Positions 8,689 through 17,952 of a DNA stretch of 64,000 nucleotides are shown piece after piece. The DNA is from DASRFR01 sp035651455 (lineage in GTDB: Bacteria; Acidobacteriota; Terriglobia; Terriglobales; Acidobacteriaceae), in contig DASRFR010000022.1 in the NCBI GenBank assembly GCA_035651455.1, forward strand, positions 62,001 through 126,000, in the 5' to 3' direction. Under the pieces are notes generated by a model. That model searched no databases, had not been told where the DNA came from, and saw only the letters and a program-made list of their open reading frames with translations. Made by a program: the position numbers and the translations under genes. How positions within the stretch are numbered: position 1 is the first letter of the stretch; each line of letters begins with the position of its first letter.

Positions 8689-9135
8689 ATGACAGCACGC
8701 GCTAACTTCGTTGTGGGAAGCGTCGCTGGTTTGATAGTAGGAGCCATCATCGGCCTGCTAGTCCTGCGGACGAGTACGGTGTCGCCTTTCGATGACGGCA
8801 TTTACCTGACGAGTTATGGAGATGGATGCGACCTCTACGCTCCGGTCCTGACGTTAAACAAGAAGATGAATCAACAAGTGTCCTGGCGCTCTGTGGATGC
8901 AACCCCTCAGACTTACACCATCCACTTCACAACCAATGGATCTCCCTTTCCGCAAGGCACGTGTAACCCGAGTTGCACGATAAAGGCAGCGTTCAATCCC
9001 GGCCCTCCTCGCCAGGATGCGCATGGCTACTTCCCGTACGAGATCATTCACAACAGCGCGGCTTGCAAGAAGGATACTGATAGCTCTTCTGCCTCTGCCG
9101 CGTTCAACGATCCTGGCCTCAATATCAAGCCCTAG
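8689..9135 (+). CDS. Membrane-anchored hypothetical protein
   Basis: I do not recognise a family. The 148-residue protein starts MTARANFVVGSVAGLIVGAI, a single N-terminal transmembrane helix (residues ~8-28). An extracytoplasmic domain of about 115 residues follows, with four cysteines (DGCDLY, GTCNPSCT, SAACKK), so disulfides are possible. The domain begins GIYLTSYGDGCDLYAPVL and then has alternating beta-like segments. ATG at 8689 is preferred because GGAGGG sits 4 nt upstream; a GTG 12 bp earlier overlaps that site. It lies alone between the glycosidase and the convergent kinase gene. Confidence 0.65.
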   Translation: MTARANFVVGSVAGLIVGAIIGLLVLRTSTVSPFDDGIYLTSYGDGCDLYAPVLTLNKKMNQQVSWRSVDATPQTYTIHFTTNGSPFPQGTCNPSCTIKAAFNPGPPRQDAHGYFPYEIIHNSAACKKDTDSSSASAAFNDPGLNIKP

Positions 9136-9152
9136 CCTGTGAACGAGGCAAT

Positions 9153-11744
9153 TCAGTGCGATTGAAATAACGACTGGAATTCCGGCGACTGCCTCAGGTG
9201 GTCGAAGTCCGGTGTGTCTCGGATCATCGATGTTGGCAGTCCCAGCGCCGTCGCCTTCCTCAAGGCCGACAAGCATTGGTCCGTCTCCGAAAAGTGGTTG
9301 AAGATGAGCGCCGCTCTGAGCCTGACATCGGGATCGGCAGGTGCCAGCGTGATTGCTTTCCCCAGACTCTGCAGCGCGGTGGCTTTCTTGTCCAGCATGG
9401 CGTTGTAATCGGCTAAGTAGGCCAGCGCCATTGCATCTTTGGGGTTCACTTGCAGTCGCGACTCCACCAGTGAGATCGCTTTCTGGTAGGCGCCGCTCGC
9501 TTCTTTCTGTCGGGATGGGGTCCAATACAGGGCATCTCCCAGGTTGCCCCACAGCAGCCAATCGTGGTTATCGAGTTTAAGCCCCTGCTCGAAGGTGGCG
9601 GCTGAGTCCGCAAATCGACGCAGCGCAAAATACGCGAACCCGAGATTGGTGTAGGCTTCGATGTTCGGACGCAGGTTGATGGATCTCTGCAGCGTCGCTA
9701 TCGAGTCGCCGTATCTCCCCTCCGCCATCAGGATTCCCCCCAGGTTCGAGTAACCGCGCGGGTTATCCGGAAATAGTTCTGTTACGTGCCGGAAGGTAGC
9801 TTCCGCGTCTGGATATCTTCCCTGGCGGTAATAAAAATCACCCAACGCGTTGTAGAGGCCCCAACTGTGGGGATGGGTGGCAATGGCTTTCTTGTAAGTC
9901 TCCTCCGCTGCAGCCTGGTTTCCCTGCTTGTGATAGGCGTCGGCGAGTCCGCGCATGGCATCCGCACTGGTCTGGTCCAAGTCGACGGCCAGTTGGAACT
10001 GTTTCACGGCATCGTCGTAGTTGCCGGTCCCGAAATCAACGTCGCCGAGGCAGGTATGCCCTTCCGCGAAGTTAACGGAAATCGAAAGCGCTTTCCGGCA
10101 ATACTCGGATGCCTTGGTCACCCAGTCGTTGGGACGGTTCGCCTGCTGGAAGCCGAGCCAGTATGCTTCGCCCAAGCCGGAGTAAGCCGGAGCGTAGTTT
10201 GCGTCGATCAAAAGGGCCTTGTTGAATTCGCCGATGGCGCTGTCGATGTTCTCGGATCGCTGGTACTCCTCAAGGTATCCGCGCGCGCGTAAGTAATGTT
10301 CGTATGCGGTAGGCTGGGTTTCGCGGCGAGCCAACAAATCACCCCGGTTCGCCGGCCGTACATTCACGCCCAGTAAGTTGAGTGCTTCGTCCACCACCCG
10401 GTCTTCCAGATCGAATACATCGTGCGCGGCGGTCGTGATCGTGCGCGCGTCGATCTGCCGGCGGGTGTGCGGATCGACCAGGATACAGTTAATCCGAATC
10501 TGATCTCCTGCCTGCTGTACGTTGCCTTCCAGCACCAGGTCAGTGCCAAATTCGCGCAGCGCCTGGTCCGCGGTCTTCACGCCTTCTGCCTGGATATCGC
10601 GAGTCGAAACCAGTTGCAGAGCGTTGCTTTCGCTCAACTGCGCCAGCTTTGCCGTTAAGGTTTCTGTTAAACCGACTCCTAGAGCAGTGGTATCGGTGCC
10701 TTGTCCCACGGCGTCGAACGGCAACACAGCCAGTACTCTTTGGCGGGCAACCGTCTTCTGCCCGTACTTGCGAAGCAGAACGCCGGCGCCGATCCCGAGC
10801 ACAAGCACGCAAAGCAGAACCGCCATCATGCCCAATTTGCTTTTTCGTCGCGGCGGCACCGGCACGGTGAATCCGCTCGACGACATCGTTCCTCCCGGCT
10901 GCAACCGCACCAGGTCCACGCGCAATTCGCGCGCAGTCTGATACCGCCGGTCTGGGTCTTTGTCCAATGCTTTGACAATCACCGCCTCCAGCCCAGGCGA
11001 GATGGTCGGATTCAGGGCAGTGGGTCGCAGCGGTTCATCGTGCAGGATTGCATCGGTGATCAACGGCGGCTGCGTCTGCGGGAATGTCCGGCAGCCGGTG
11101 GCCATTTCGTACAGCACGGCCCCGGCCGCCCAGATGTCGGAGCGAGGGTCGGCGGCCTCACCCCGCAACTGCTCCGGAGACATGTACGGCAGGGTTCCGG
11201 CGTGGAAATGGGCCTCGCCCAGGCTGATGGTTTCGGCAAGTTGTGCCTCCATGCCTACCAGTTGTGCCAGACCGAAATCAAGAATCTTCAGGGTATCGTC
11301 GCTGCTGAGAATCAGGTTGCCCGGCTTCAGATCGCGATGAACAATGCCTACGCGGTGCGCCGCCTCCAGCCCCTTCGCCAGTTGAATGCCAAGATCCACG
11401 ACATCTTTCTGTGGCAGCGGGCCGGCGCCACTCAGCTTCGCATCCAGCGTCTGGCCGGGAATGTACTCCGTGACCAGGAAATCAATTTCGCCTTCCTGGC
11501 CAAACTCAAACGCCATGGCGACATTGGGATGACTGAGCTTGGCGAGCGCCAAAGCCTCTTTATGGAAGCGGCTGCGCGAGGATTCGTCAATCAGGTTTCT
11601 CGCGGGCAGCACTTTGATCGCGACGTCCCGCTCCAGCTTCTGATCATGCGCCCGAAACACTACCCCCATGCCACCGGCGCCGATCTGCTCGACGATACGG
11701 TAGTGTCCCAGCGATTGCCCGACAGCAGGTTGGGGCGCAGGCAT
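9153..11744 (-). CDS. Ser/Thr protein kinase with TolB-like domain and TPR array
   Basis: The 863-residue protein opens with a Hanks-type kinase domain: IGAGGMGVVF P-loop, catalytic Lys44 in VAIKVLP, GIVHRDLKPGN with Asp138, KILDFGLA with Asp156, and SPEQL. A transmembrane helix follows at ~305-325. Residues ~335-450 (RVLAVLPFDAVG..., TDLVLEGNVQQAGDQIRINCIL) match the TolB N-terminal-like domain found in multidomain signalling proteins. The rest, ~480-860, is a long TPR array (for example GLGEAYWLGFQQ, LGDFYYRQGRYPDAEATFRH). The kinase should face the cytoplasm and the TolB/TPR part the periplasm, suggesting a receptor kinase. It ends 18 bp from the convergent hypothetical gene. Substrates are unknown. 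Confidence 0.92.
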   Translation of the reverse strand: MPAPQPAVGQSLGHYRIVEQIGAGGMGVVFRAHDQKLERDVAIKVLPARNLIDESSRSRFHKEALALAKLSHPNVAMAFEFGQEGEIDFLVTEYIPGQTLDAKLSGAGPLPQKDVVDLGIQLAKGLEAAHRVGIVHRDLKPGNLILSSDDTLKILDFGLAQLVGMEAQLAETISLGEAHFHAGTLPYMSPEQLRGEAADPRSDIWAAGAVLYEMATGCRTFPQTQPPLITDAILHDEPLRPTALNPTISPGLEAVIVKALDKDPDRRYQTARELRVDLVRLQPGGTMSSSGFTVPVPPRRKSKLGMMAVLLCVLVLGIGAGVLLRKYGQKTVARQRVLAVLPFDAVGQGTDTTALGVGLTETLTAKLAQLSESNALQLVSTRDIQAEGVKTADQALREFGTDLVLEGNVQQAGDQIRINCILVDPHTRRQIDARTITTAAHDVFDLEDRVVDEALNLLGVNVRPANRGDLLARRETQPTAYEHYLRARGYLEEYQRSENIDSAIGEFNKALLIDANYAPAYSGLGEAYWLGFQQANRPNDWVTKASEYCRKALSISVNFAEGHTCLGDVDFGTGNYDDAVKQFQLAVDLDQTSADAMRGLADAYHKQGNQAAAEETYKKAIATHPHSWGLYNALGDFYYRQGRYPDAEATFRHVTELFPDNPRGYSNLGGILMAEGRYGDSIATLQRSINLRPNIEAYTNLGFAYFALRRFADSAATFEQGLKLDNHDWLLWGNLGDALYWTPSRQKEASGAYQKAISLVESRLQVNPKDAMALAYLADYNAMLDKKATALQSLGKAITLAPADPDVRLRAALIFNHFSETDQCLSALRKATALGLPTSMIRDTPDFDHLRQSPEFQSLFQSH

Positions 11745-11823
11745 GCACGCAAAATGGTATGGTTTGCGGCAGGGCAGGTCAACCGATGAAATCGCCTGCG
11801 GTGGATGAATTCACCGCCGCAAT

Positions 11824-12756
11824 TCAAGAACTTGAGAAGTCGCGGCAAACGATTGGCGTGGACGCTTGCGCGTCGTTTTCTCCCGCCGATTTACGCTTCC
11901 AGTACACCAGCGCCACTCCGGCCAGCGCGATCGCGCCACCCACCAGCGACCTGGTGCCGGGCACTTCGCCCAGCCAAGCCCAGGCGATCAGGATTGCGAA
12001 CACCGGGTTCAAATACAGCCAGCTCGAAGTCTTTCCCGCGGGACCGTGCGACAGCACGTATGCCCATCCCACGTAGGCGAGTGCGCCGGGAAAAATTCCC
12101 AGATACAGGATTGCCAGCGTGCTGCCCGCTGGCGCGGTGACCAGGCCGTGTCCCAGGCCGTGCCCAAACGGCAGCATCAGCAGTGTTCCGATCCAGGTGG
12201 AATACGCCGTGAACTCCAGGGCGCTGTAACGCTCAAGGAATTGCTTTTGCAGCACCATGTACACCGCCGAGCTCACTGCGGCGGCCAGGATGATCAGCGC
12301 CTTCGGGGAAAAATGCACGCCCTCTCCCTGGCTGGTGGCAATGAGGGCTACTCCCAAAAAGCTGATCAGCACGCCAACAGCGCCTAACGCGCTGAGCTTC
12401 TCGCGCAGCGCAAAGATCGCGAGCAGCGTGGTCCAGATGGGAACCGACGCGATCAGAAGGCTGGCGGCGCCGGCGGTCACTGTCGTCTCGCCGTAGTTGA
12501 GTGCCAAGTTATAGAAGGTCACACCGATGATCCCGGTGACGATCATGCCCGTGAAATCGCGCCGCTGCAGCCGGCGGAAATGTGCTACCCCCGCGTAAAC
12601 CCCCAGGGTGATCGACGCGACGACAAAGCGGAAGACGGCAAGCTGGCCCGGCGAGTAGGCGCGCAGGCCCGCCCGTATGCCCGCGAAGGCCGAGCCCCAC
12701 ATCAGCATGGTGGCCGCGAGCGCGAGCAGCACCCGGGTTGTAAAAACGGATTTCAT
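11824..12756 (-). CDS. EamA/DMT family transporter
   Basis: The 310-residue protein is highly hydrophobic with about ten predicted transmembrane helices in two EamA repeats. It starts MKSVFTTRVLLALAATMLMWGSAFAGIRAG, with the typical WGS.F...R signature of drug/metabolite exporters, and the second repeat ends IAWAWLGEVPGTRSLVGGAI, also typical. These proteins export amino acids, metabolites or drugs; the substrate here is unknown. The start lies 15 bp after the stop of the MOSC gene, so the two are probably co-transcribed. The window holds a second, divergent EamA gene at 15531. Confidence 0.9.
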   Translation of the reverse strand: MKSVFTTRVLLALAATMLMWGSAFAGIRAGLRAYSPGQLAVFRFVVASITLGVYAGVAHFRRLQRRDFTGMIVTGIIGVTFYNLALNYGETTVTAGAASLLIASVPIWTTLLAIFALREKLSALGAVGVLISFLGVALIATSQGEGVHFSPKALIILAAAVSSAVYMVLQKQFLERYSALEFTAYSTWIGTLLMLPFGHGLGHGLVTAPAGSTLAILYLGIFPGALAYVGWAYVLSHGPAGKTSSWLYLNPVFAILIAWAWLGEVPGTRSLVGGAIALAGVALVYWKRKSAGENDAQASTPIVCRDFSSS

Positions 12757-12771
12757 GGCCGCTCGCTTTCC

Positions 12772-13230
12772 TCAACGCTCCACTCGATCGCCGACATGAA
12801 TCATGCCGTCGCTGAGAATCTGCGCTCTTAAGCCGCCGCGGTGCCGCAGTCCCTTGATGACCGGCCGTCCCGCCAGCGCCTCCAGATGGCTGCACGGTTC
12901 GCAAAGGCGAATGCCGCGGATCCTCACGCCGCCAATCGAGAACTCATGACCGACCAGGTGATTCAGCGGCACGCCACGGGTCACCAGGTTGCGGCGTGCT
13001 TCCCCGGGGGCAAGCTCGATCTGGTAGTCGCGCCGCAACGCCTCCAGCGCCTCCGCTTCGATCAATGTCAACTCAAACGATGGCTCGGGCTTGTAAAACG
13101 TGCCCTGCTTCGCTGCATAACGATCGCCATCCAGACCGACGCCCGGGATTGCGTGCACCGATTCCACAGCGTGCGTCGGCTCCTTTGCCAGTGCTGCAAT
13201 GTGAATGGAAGCAATACTGCCGTGGCCCAT
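12772..13230 (-). CDS. MOSC domain protein
   Basis: The 152-residue single-domain protein has IHIAALAKEPTHAVESVHAI followed by PGVGLDGDRYA, the N-terminal MOSC signature, and EPCSHLEALAG with the conserved Cys that binds sulfur or the molybdenum cofactor in MOCS3/YiiM-like proteins. ALRHRGGLRAQILSDGMIHVGD is the usual C-terminal end. MOSC proteins handle activated sulfur or molybdenum-cofactor-linked reductions, such as N-hydroxylated compounds. It sits between an aminotransferase and an EamA exporter on the same strand, which may be coincidence. A link to the molybdenum hydroxylase at 57-60 kb is possible but not shown. Confidence 0.88.
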   Translation of the reverse strand: MGHGSIASIHIAALAKEPTHAVESVHAIPGVGLDGDRYAAKQGTFYKPEPSFELTLIEAEALEALRRDYQIELAPGEARRNLVTRGVPLNHLVGHEFSIGGVRIRGIRLCEPCSHLEALAGRPVIKGLRHRGGLRAQILSDGMIHVGDRVER

Positions 13231-13354
13231 GATCGCACCTTCCGTCTGAATGCTGCTGGTGGGGAGACTTGCTCACTGGAATCACGCGGAGCACCGAGCC
13301 ACAGAAATGAATTGCCTGTTGCCCGATGCCTCTCGCGTTTTCCTGGCCAGGCGT

Positions 13355-14749
13355 TTACGCGCCTTGTGATTTGCCGGGGCCAGCAGGTTTGTGCAGGTCT
13401 TTGTCGACGATCGCAATGCACTCTTCGAGCACCTCGAGCGCCGCTTCGGCTTCATCGCGGTTCACCACCAGCGGCGGCGCGATGCGCACCGTGCTCGGGC
13501 CACATCCCAGGAACAGGATGCCGCGCTCGAACGCAAGCTCGACAATGCGGTCTCGCTCCTTGCCGCCATACTCCTTGGTGCGTTTGTCGGTTACGATCTC
13601 GACCCCGATCATGAGCCCGCGCCCGCGCACGTCGCCCACCGACTGGTATTTCTTGGGCCAGTCCTTCATGCGGTCCAGCATGTAGTTGCCAACTTCCGTG
13701 GCATTGCGCAGCAGGCCTTCTTTCTCGATCACGTCGAGGGTTGCCTGTGCGGCGGCAATCGAAACCGGGTTTCCTCCGAACGTGGACGCATGCGAACCCG
13801 GTACCCAGTCCATGATCTCGGCGCGCGTGATCACAGCGCTGAGCGGCATGCCCGACGCGATGCCTTTGGCGATGCAGACCATGTCGGGTTGCACGCCCGT
13901 ATGCTCGACTGCCCACCACTTGCCGGTGCGGCCCACGCCGCTTTGCACTTCGTCGAGCACGAGCATGATGTCGTGACGATCGCAAATACGGCGCAACTCC
14001 TGCATGAAGACGTCGGGGGCGATCACGTATCCACCTTCGCCCTGGATCGGTTCTACAAAGATGGCGGCAACTTCCTCCGGCGGCAGCGTGGTCTTGAACA
14101 GCTTGTCTTCGATAAAGCGCGCGCATCCCAGGGCAAACGCCTGCGGGTCCTGGGCGCCGCCTTCGCAGCCGCGATACACGTCGGGATAGCGGATATGCGT
14201 AACGCCCGGCACCATGGGAGCGAAGCGGCGTTTCTGCTGCGGCTTGGAAGCGGTCAGCGAAAGCGCGCCCATGGTGCGGCCGTGGAAGGCGCCGAAAAAC
14301 GCGATGATGTTCTGCCGCTTGGTGTGATAGCGCGACAGCTTCAGCGCAGTCTCGATCGCCTCCGCGCCGGAATTTCCGTAGTACACCTTGTGCGGCCCGG
14401 GCATGGGCGCGATCTTCGACAAGCGCTCCGCCAGGGTCACCATGTTCTCGTAGTAGAAGTCGGTACCCGACATGTGAATCAGTTCGCCGGCCTGCTTCTG
14501 AATCGCCGCCACGACCTGGGGATGGCAGTGGCCGGTCGAAGTCACCGCGATACCCGCGGAGAAATCGAGAAACTCGTTGCCGTCTACGTCTTCCACCACC
14601 ACACCGCGGCCGCGCTTCGCGACCATGGGATAGGAACGCGTGTAAGACGGAGAAATGAACTTGTTGTCGCCCTCCAGAATGCGCATGGCATTGGGGCCGG
14701 GCAGGGTAGTCTTGATTTTGGGCCCAACGGTCAGGGTCTTGGTGGTCAT
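13355..14749 (-). CDS. Class III PLP aminotransferase (acetylornithine/4-aminobutyrate type)
   Basis: The 464-residue protein is a fold-type I, class III aminotransferase. FLDFSAGIAVTSTGHCHPQV is the N-terminal signature, YYGNSGAEAIETALK binds the phosphate, FVEPIQGEGG and LVLDEVQSGVGRTGK (with the PLP-ring Asp266) are diagnostic, and IAKGIASG carries the Schiff-base Lys295. The N-terminal LPGPNAMRILEGDNKFISPSY extension is like the acetylornithine aminotransferase family proteins annotated as omega-amino acid or GABA transaminases. It transfers an amino group from an omega-amino acid to 2-oxoglutarate or pyruvate; the exact substrate is not determined. No biosynthetic partner lies nearby, so a catabolic role is more likely than arginine synthesis. 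Confidence 0.88.
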   Translation of the reverse strand: MTTKTLTVGPKIKTTLPGPNAMRILEGDNKFISPSYTRSYPMVAKRGRGVVVEDVDGNEFLDFSAGIAVTSTGHCHPQVVAAIQKQAGELIHMSGTDFYYENMVTLAERLSKIAPMPGPHKVYYGNSGAEAIETALKLSRYHTKRQNIIAFFGAFHGRTMGALSLTASKPQQKRRFAPMVPGVTHIRYPDVYRGCEGGAQDPQAFALGCARFIEDKLFKTTLPPEEVAAIFVEPIQGEGGYVIAPDVFMQELRRICDRHDIMLVLDEVQSGVGRTGKWWAVEHTGVQPDMVCIAKGIASGMPLSAVITRAEIMDWVPGSHASTFGGNPVSIAAAQATLDVIEKEGLLRNATEVGNYMLDRMKDWPKKYQSVGDVRGRGLMIGVEIVTDKRTKEYGGKERDRIVELAFERGILFLGCGPSTVRIAPPLVVNRDEAEAALEVLEECIAIVDKDLHKPAGPGKSQGA

Positions 14750-15530
14750 GGGATCCTCCGGATCAGTTCTCGTTGTCGGTCTCGACTGGTCGAACTCGGG
14801 TAGCCACTGGTTGGGGGCCGTAACGCGCCGCCAGTAGCCGAATCAGCGCTGACGAAAACGCGCGTCGGAGCTGCTTGAGATTGCGGAGGAATTAATTAGT
14901 CGGAACCGAACAGATTAGGGCGCGAGCGTGAAGGCAATACCGCCAGGTGACGTCGCGGGCACACTAGGCAGTGCAGCCAGCACGCCGGCAAGTGCGAATT
15001 GGAACGCTCGTAACGCATGAGAGCAGGTAAGTACAGCCTGATTATACCCGGGAACTTTGCCCAGCGTAACCCCCAAAACAATCCCTCGACACAGTCGTAA
15101 CTCGTCCCCCGCTGTTGCAAGTGTTACGCAGCTGGGGCTAGCTATCCAGTTTGCATCCATCCGTTGGACACCCGTCTAACGGGCTTTTTATAGCTGCTAG
15201 ATATATAAGCCTCCAAGCGTTAAGAGTGGGATTGTCCCGCGGTAACGCGTTGGCTGGGCTTCCAGAATGCCTCGTATTTACACTGCGAGGGTCGTAGAGC
15301 AACGATCTCATGCAGGATTATCCGGAAGGGCTCGCAATCCGCGAATTGCGGCAAAAGCGATCCTAAAGGCGAACTTCGATAACTGACGGCTAATCGGCAG
15401 AGAGCCGAGTAATCGTCAGCGCAGGTGGAAGACCAACAACAAACGACCAGAGCAGCAAGGCGAACAGCGGAACTCGCAAGCGGGCAACGAGAGCCGGGCC
15501 TGACTCTGTTACCTTTTAACTCTCACCTTC
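14750..15530. other. 780-bp non-coding region between divergent genes
   Basis: The region separates the minus-strand aminotransferase from the plus-strand EamA gene and should hold both promoters. Only short frames without motifs are open. The one clear element is a plus-strand intrinsic terminator at 15160-15190, which has no plus-strand gene upstream of it. I could not match the 300-400 bp preceding it to a known RNA family (tmRNA, 6S, RNase P, SRP) by eye. Confidence 0.5.
15160..15190 (+). terminator. Strong rho-independent terminator with no upstream gene
   Basis: CCGTTGGAC (15161-15169) pairs with GTCTAACGG (15174-15182) across a 4-nt ACCC loop, giving a 9-bp stem with one G-U pair. It is followed by GCTTTTTAT. 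This is a good plus-strand intrinsic terminator. The opposite strand lacks a T-tract. No plus-strand coding region lies within several kilobases upstream, so it may end a small RNA or a cryptic transcript. Confidence 0.65.
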
Positions 15531-16487
15531 ATGGCCCGGGAGCAGCGCCAGCATCGGTGGATGGTGATCCTTGCCTTTGGCTTGGTCTACCTGTTTTGGG
15601 GATCGACCTATCTCGGCATTCGCATTGCCGTGGAACACATTCCCCCCGCGCTGATGTGCGCCATTCGCTTCACTATTGCGGGAACCCTGATGCTTGCCTA
15701 TTGCGCGCTCAGCGGACGCCGCATCGCCTACGCATCCACGCAGCTAATGCACCTGGCAGTTGTCGGCACGTTGTTGCTCATGGGAGGCAATCTCACACTC
15801 TCTTATGCCGAACAGATCGTGCCATCTGGCCTGGCCGCGCTGGTCGTCTCGAGTACGCCGCTGTGGTTTCTCGTGCTGGATTCCATGCTTCTCGGTCACC
15901 ATCGCATTGCGTTCCGGGGAAAGATCGGACTCGCGCTGGGTATCGCCGGGATCGTGGTCCTTTTGTGGCCGAAGTTGACCGCGCCCGGCTCCGTCGGCGG
16001 AAGGGAACTGGCCTGGTCGCTGGCGCTGATCGGCGGATCGTTCAGCTGGGCCCTGGGTTCGGTGCTGTCCAAGCGCTGGCAGTCGCATGACGTCGATCCT
16101 TTCAGCGGCATCGCCTGGCAGATTACGTTCGCTGGCCTGGCAAATTTCATATTCGCGTTATCGTTTGAGGACGTGCGCAACGTCGACTGGACTGTGCGCG
16201 GCATCGGTGCTGTCCTCTATCTTGTAGTCTGCGGATCATGGATCGGATACACCGCGTACATCTGGCTGTTGCGCCATGTTCCGACCTCGAAGGTTTCCAC
16301 TTACGCGTATGTCAATCCCGTGGTCGCGGTGTTCCTGGGGTGGCTCATCGAACACGAGCGCGTAGATGCTTATATCCTGGCAGGCAGTGCAGTCGTGGTT
16401 GCTTCCGTGGTGCTGGTCACCAGCGCGAAAGTCAACAAGACGACTGTCACCGAGGAATTGCCGACCGCCGAAGCGGCGGGAGGATAA
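15531..16487 (+). CDS. EamA/DMT family transporter (YedA/RhaT-like)
   Basis: The 318-residue protein has about ten transmembrane helices. The start includes MVILAFGLVYLFWGSTYLGI, and IPPALMCAIRFTIAGTLML matches the first EamA repeat. The second repeat ends VPTSKVSTYAYVNPVVAVFLGWL, the conserved end typical of YedA-like permeases. Substrate unknown; relatives export amino acids and related metabolites. The rhomboid gene begins 28 bp downstream on the same strand, so co-transcription is likely. The ATG has only a weak ribosome binding site, and the start is chosen because it directly precedes the first helix. Confidence 0.88.
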   Translation: MAREQRQHRWMVILAFGLVYLFWGSTYLGIRIAVEHIPPALMCAIRFTIAGTLMLAYCALSGRRIAYASTQLMHLAVVGTLLLMGGNLTLSYAEQIVPSGLAALVVSSTPLWFLVLDSMLLGHHRIAFRGKIGLALGIAGIVVLLWPKLTAPGSVGGRELAWSLALIGGSFSWALGSVLSKRWQSHDVDPFSGIAWQITFAGLANFIFALSFEDVRNVDWTVRGIGAVLYLVVCGSWIGYTAYIWLLRHVPTSKVSTYAYVNPVVAVFLGWLIEHERVDAYILAGSAVVVASVVLVTSAKVNKTTVTEELPTAEAAGG

Positions 16488-16515
16488 CTCTTTATGCGAG
16501 CACTCACCGGTTAAC

Positions 16516-17886
16516 GTGGACGATCAAACCTTATCGACGACGCCCGAGGCCGCACCGCCGCTTGCACGGCGCGTGATGATGCCGAAGCCCTGGATGACGC
16601 GCGTTCTTTTCGGAATCAATATCGCGGTCTACCTGGGCATGGTGCTCAACGGCGTATCTCCTACAGAGCCGAACAACGCCCAACTACTCAAGTGGGGTGC
16701 GATGTGGGGGCCCTATTCGCTGGGCGGCCAACCCTGGCGCATGCTGACCTCCAATTATGTTCACGTGGGCATCATCCACCTCGGCCTGAATATGTGGTGC
16801 CTGTGGAACCTGGGACAACTGGGGGAATTCATTTTTGGGCCGTGGACGCTGCTGATCGTCTACACCCTTTGCGGGCTGGGCGGCAGCGTCTGCAGCCTGT
16901 GGTGGCATCCCATGTCGATCGGCGCAGGCGCTTCGGGTGCGATCTTCGGGTTGGCGGGCGCGCTGATCGCGGCCCTCTACCTCGGCAAGTTGCCGTTTCC
17001 CAAGCACGCGTTTCAAGGAACTCTGCGCAGCCTGCTCGCTTTTGCCGGATACAACCTGGTTTTCGGCGCGGCCTGGGGCCGAATCGATAATGCGGCGCAC
17101 ATGGGCGGCCTAATCACCGGCCTGCTGCTGGGGGCAGTGCTTGGCCAGTTCCTCATGACGCATCCGGACTCGCGGCGCAGTTGGGAATGGCTGACGTTCG
17201 GAGCGGCCGCTGTGCTTCTATTCGTCGCCGCCAGATTCGTAAAACAGAGTAGAGGCTACGTCGTCGCCCTGGTACGAGGCAGCGAGGCGATCGAGAAAGG
17301 AAACCTCGACGAAGGGATTGCCCAGCTGCAAGGCGCGGTAGGCAGAGATCCTCGCAACAATGCCGCCTTGGTGTTGCTGGGAAACGCCTACCTGCAGCAG
17401 AAGAATTACGCGCAAGCGGAACAGGTTCTCAAGCGCGCGCAGGCCAACGATGCCGCCGACCTTGCGGTGCAATACAACCTGGGCCTGCTCTATCAATCGA
17501 CCGGACGATTCGAACCGGCGCGAGAAATCTTCGCGAAGCTCACGCGGGAGAATCCGAAGGACGATGACGCCTGGGTCATGCTCGGCTCGTCGCTCGATGG
17601 TTTAGGCGAGACCGACAAGGCGTTGTCGGCTTACCAGCGCGCGGTCGAATTGAACCCTAAAAATGCGGAAGCCTGGCGTGAACTCGGGATCGCGCAGATG
17701 AAGCTCGACCAGAAGGATGCCGCGATCAGTTCGCTGCAAAAAGCGCTGCAGTTGAATCCGCAAAACTTCGCGATGCGAAGGATGTTGGCCCGCGCCTATC
17801 TGGCGAACGGCGACGCGGCACAAGCGCAAGCGGTTATGAACAAGGATCCGGGACCTCCCGCCTCCGCCCAGTCCCCTCAACACTAA
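16516..17886 (+). CDS. Rhomboid serine protease fused to TPR repeats
   Basis: Residues ~25-225 form a rhomboid domain with six to seven helices. HLGLNMW provides the structural H88/N92, GAGASGAIFG the catalytic Ser140, and DNAAHMGG the catalytic His195, so the intramembrane protease should be active. Residues ~240-450 hold about six TPR units (for example LLGNAYLQQKNYAQAEQVL, AWRELGIAQMKLDQKDAA). The longer ATG frame starts inside the EamA gene. I chose GTG at 16516, just after the EamA stop, giving MDDQTLSTTPEA. The TPR part probably recruits a partner or substrate near the membrane. Rhomboid-TPR fusions are known; the substrate here is not. Confidence 0.88.
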   Translation: MDDQTLSTTPEAAPPLARRVMMPKPWMTRVLFGINIAVYLGMVLNGVSPTEPNNAQLLKWGAMWGPYSLGGQPWRMLTSNYVHVGIIHLGLNMWCLWNLGQLGEFIFGPWTLLIVYTLCGLGGSVCSLWWHPMSIGAGASGAIFGLAGALIAALYLGKLPFPKHAFQGTLRSLLAFAGYNLVFGAAWGRIDNAAHMGGLITGLLLGAVLGQFLMTHPDSRRSWEWLTFGAAAVLLFVAARFVKQSRGYVVALVRGSEAIEKGNLDEGIAQLQGAVGRDPRNNAALVLLGNAYLQQKNYAQAEQVLKRAQANDAADLAVQYNLGLLYQSTGRFEPAREIFAKLTRENPKDDDAWVMLGSSLDGLGETDKALSAYQRAVELNPKNAEAWRELGIAQMKLDQKDAAISSLQKALQLNPQNFAMRRMLARAYLANGDAAQAQAVMNKDPGPPASAQSPQH

Positions 17887-17952
17887 CTGGCGTCGACCGA
17901 GGCAGGTGCTTCGCTCAAATCAAGCCTCAACGATGCAAAACATTCCAGAAGA

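Noticed and set aside
13391..14803. 470-residue plus-strand frame opposite the aminotransferase
   Set aside because: Shadow ORF; His/Arg-rich without motifs, while the minus strand encodes a complete PLP enzyme.
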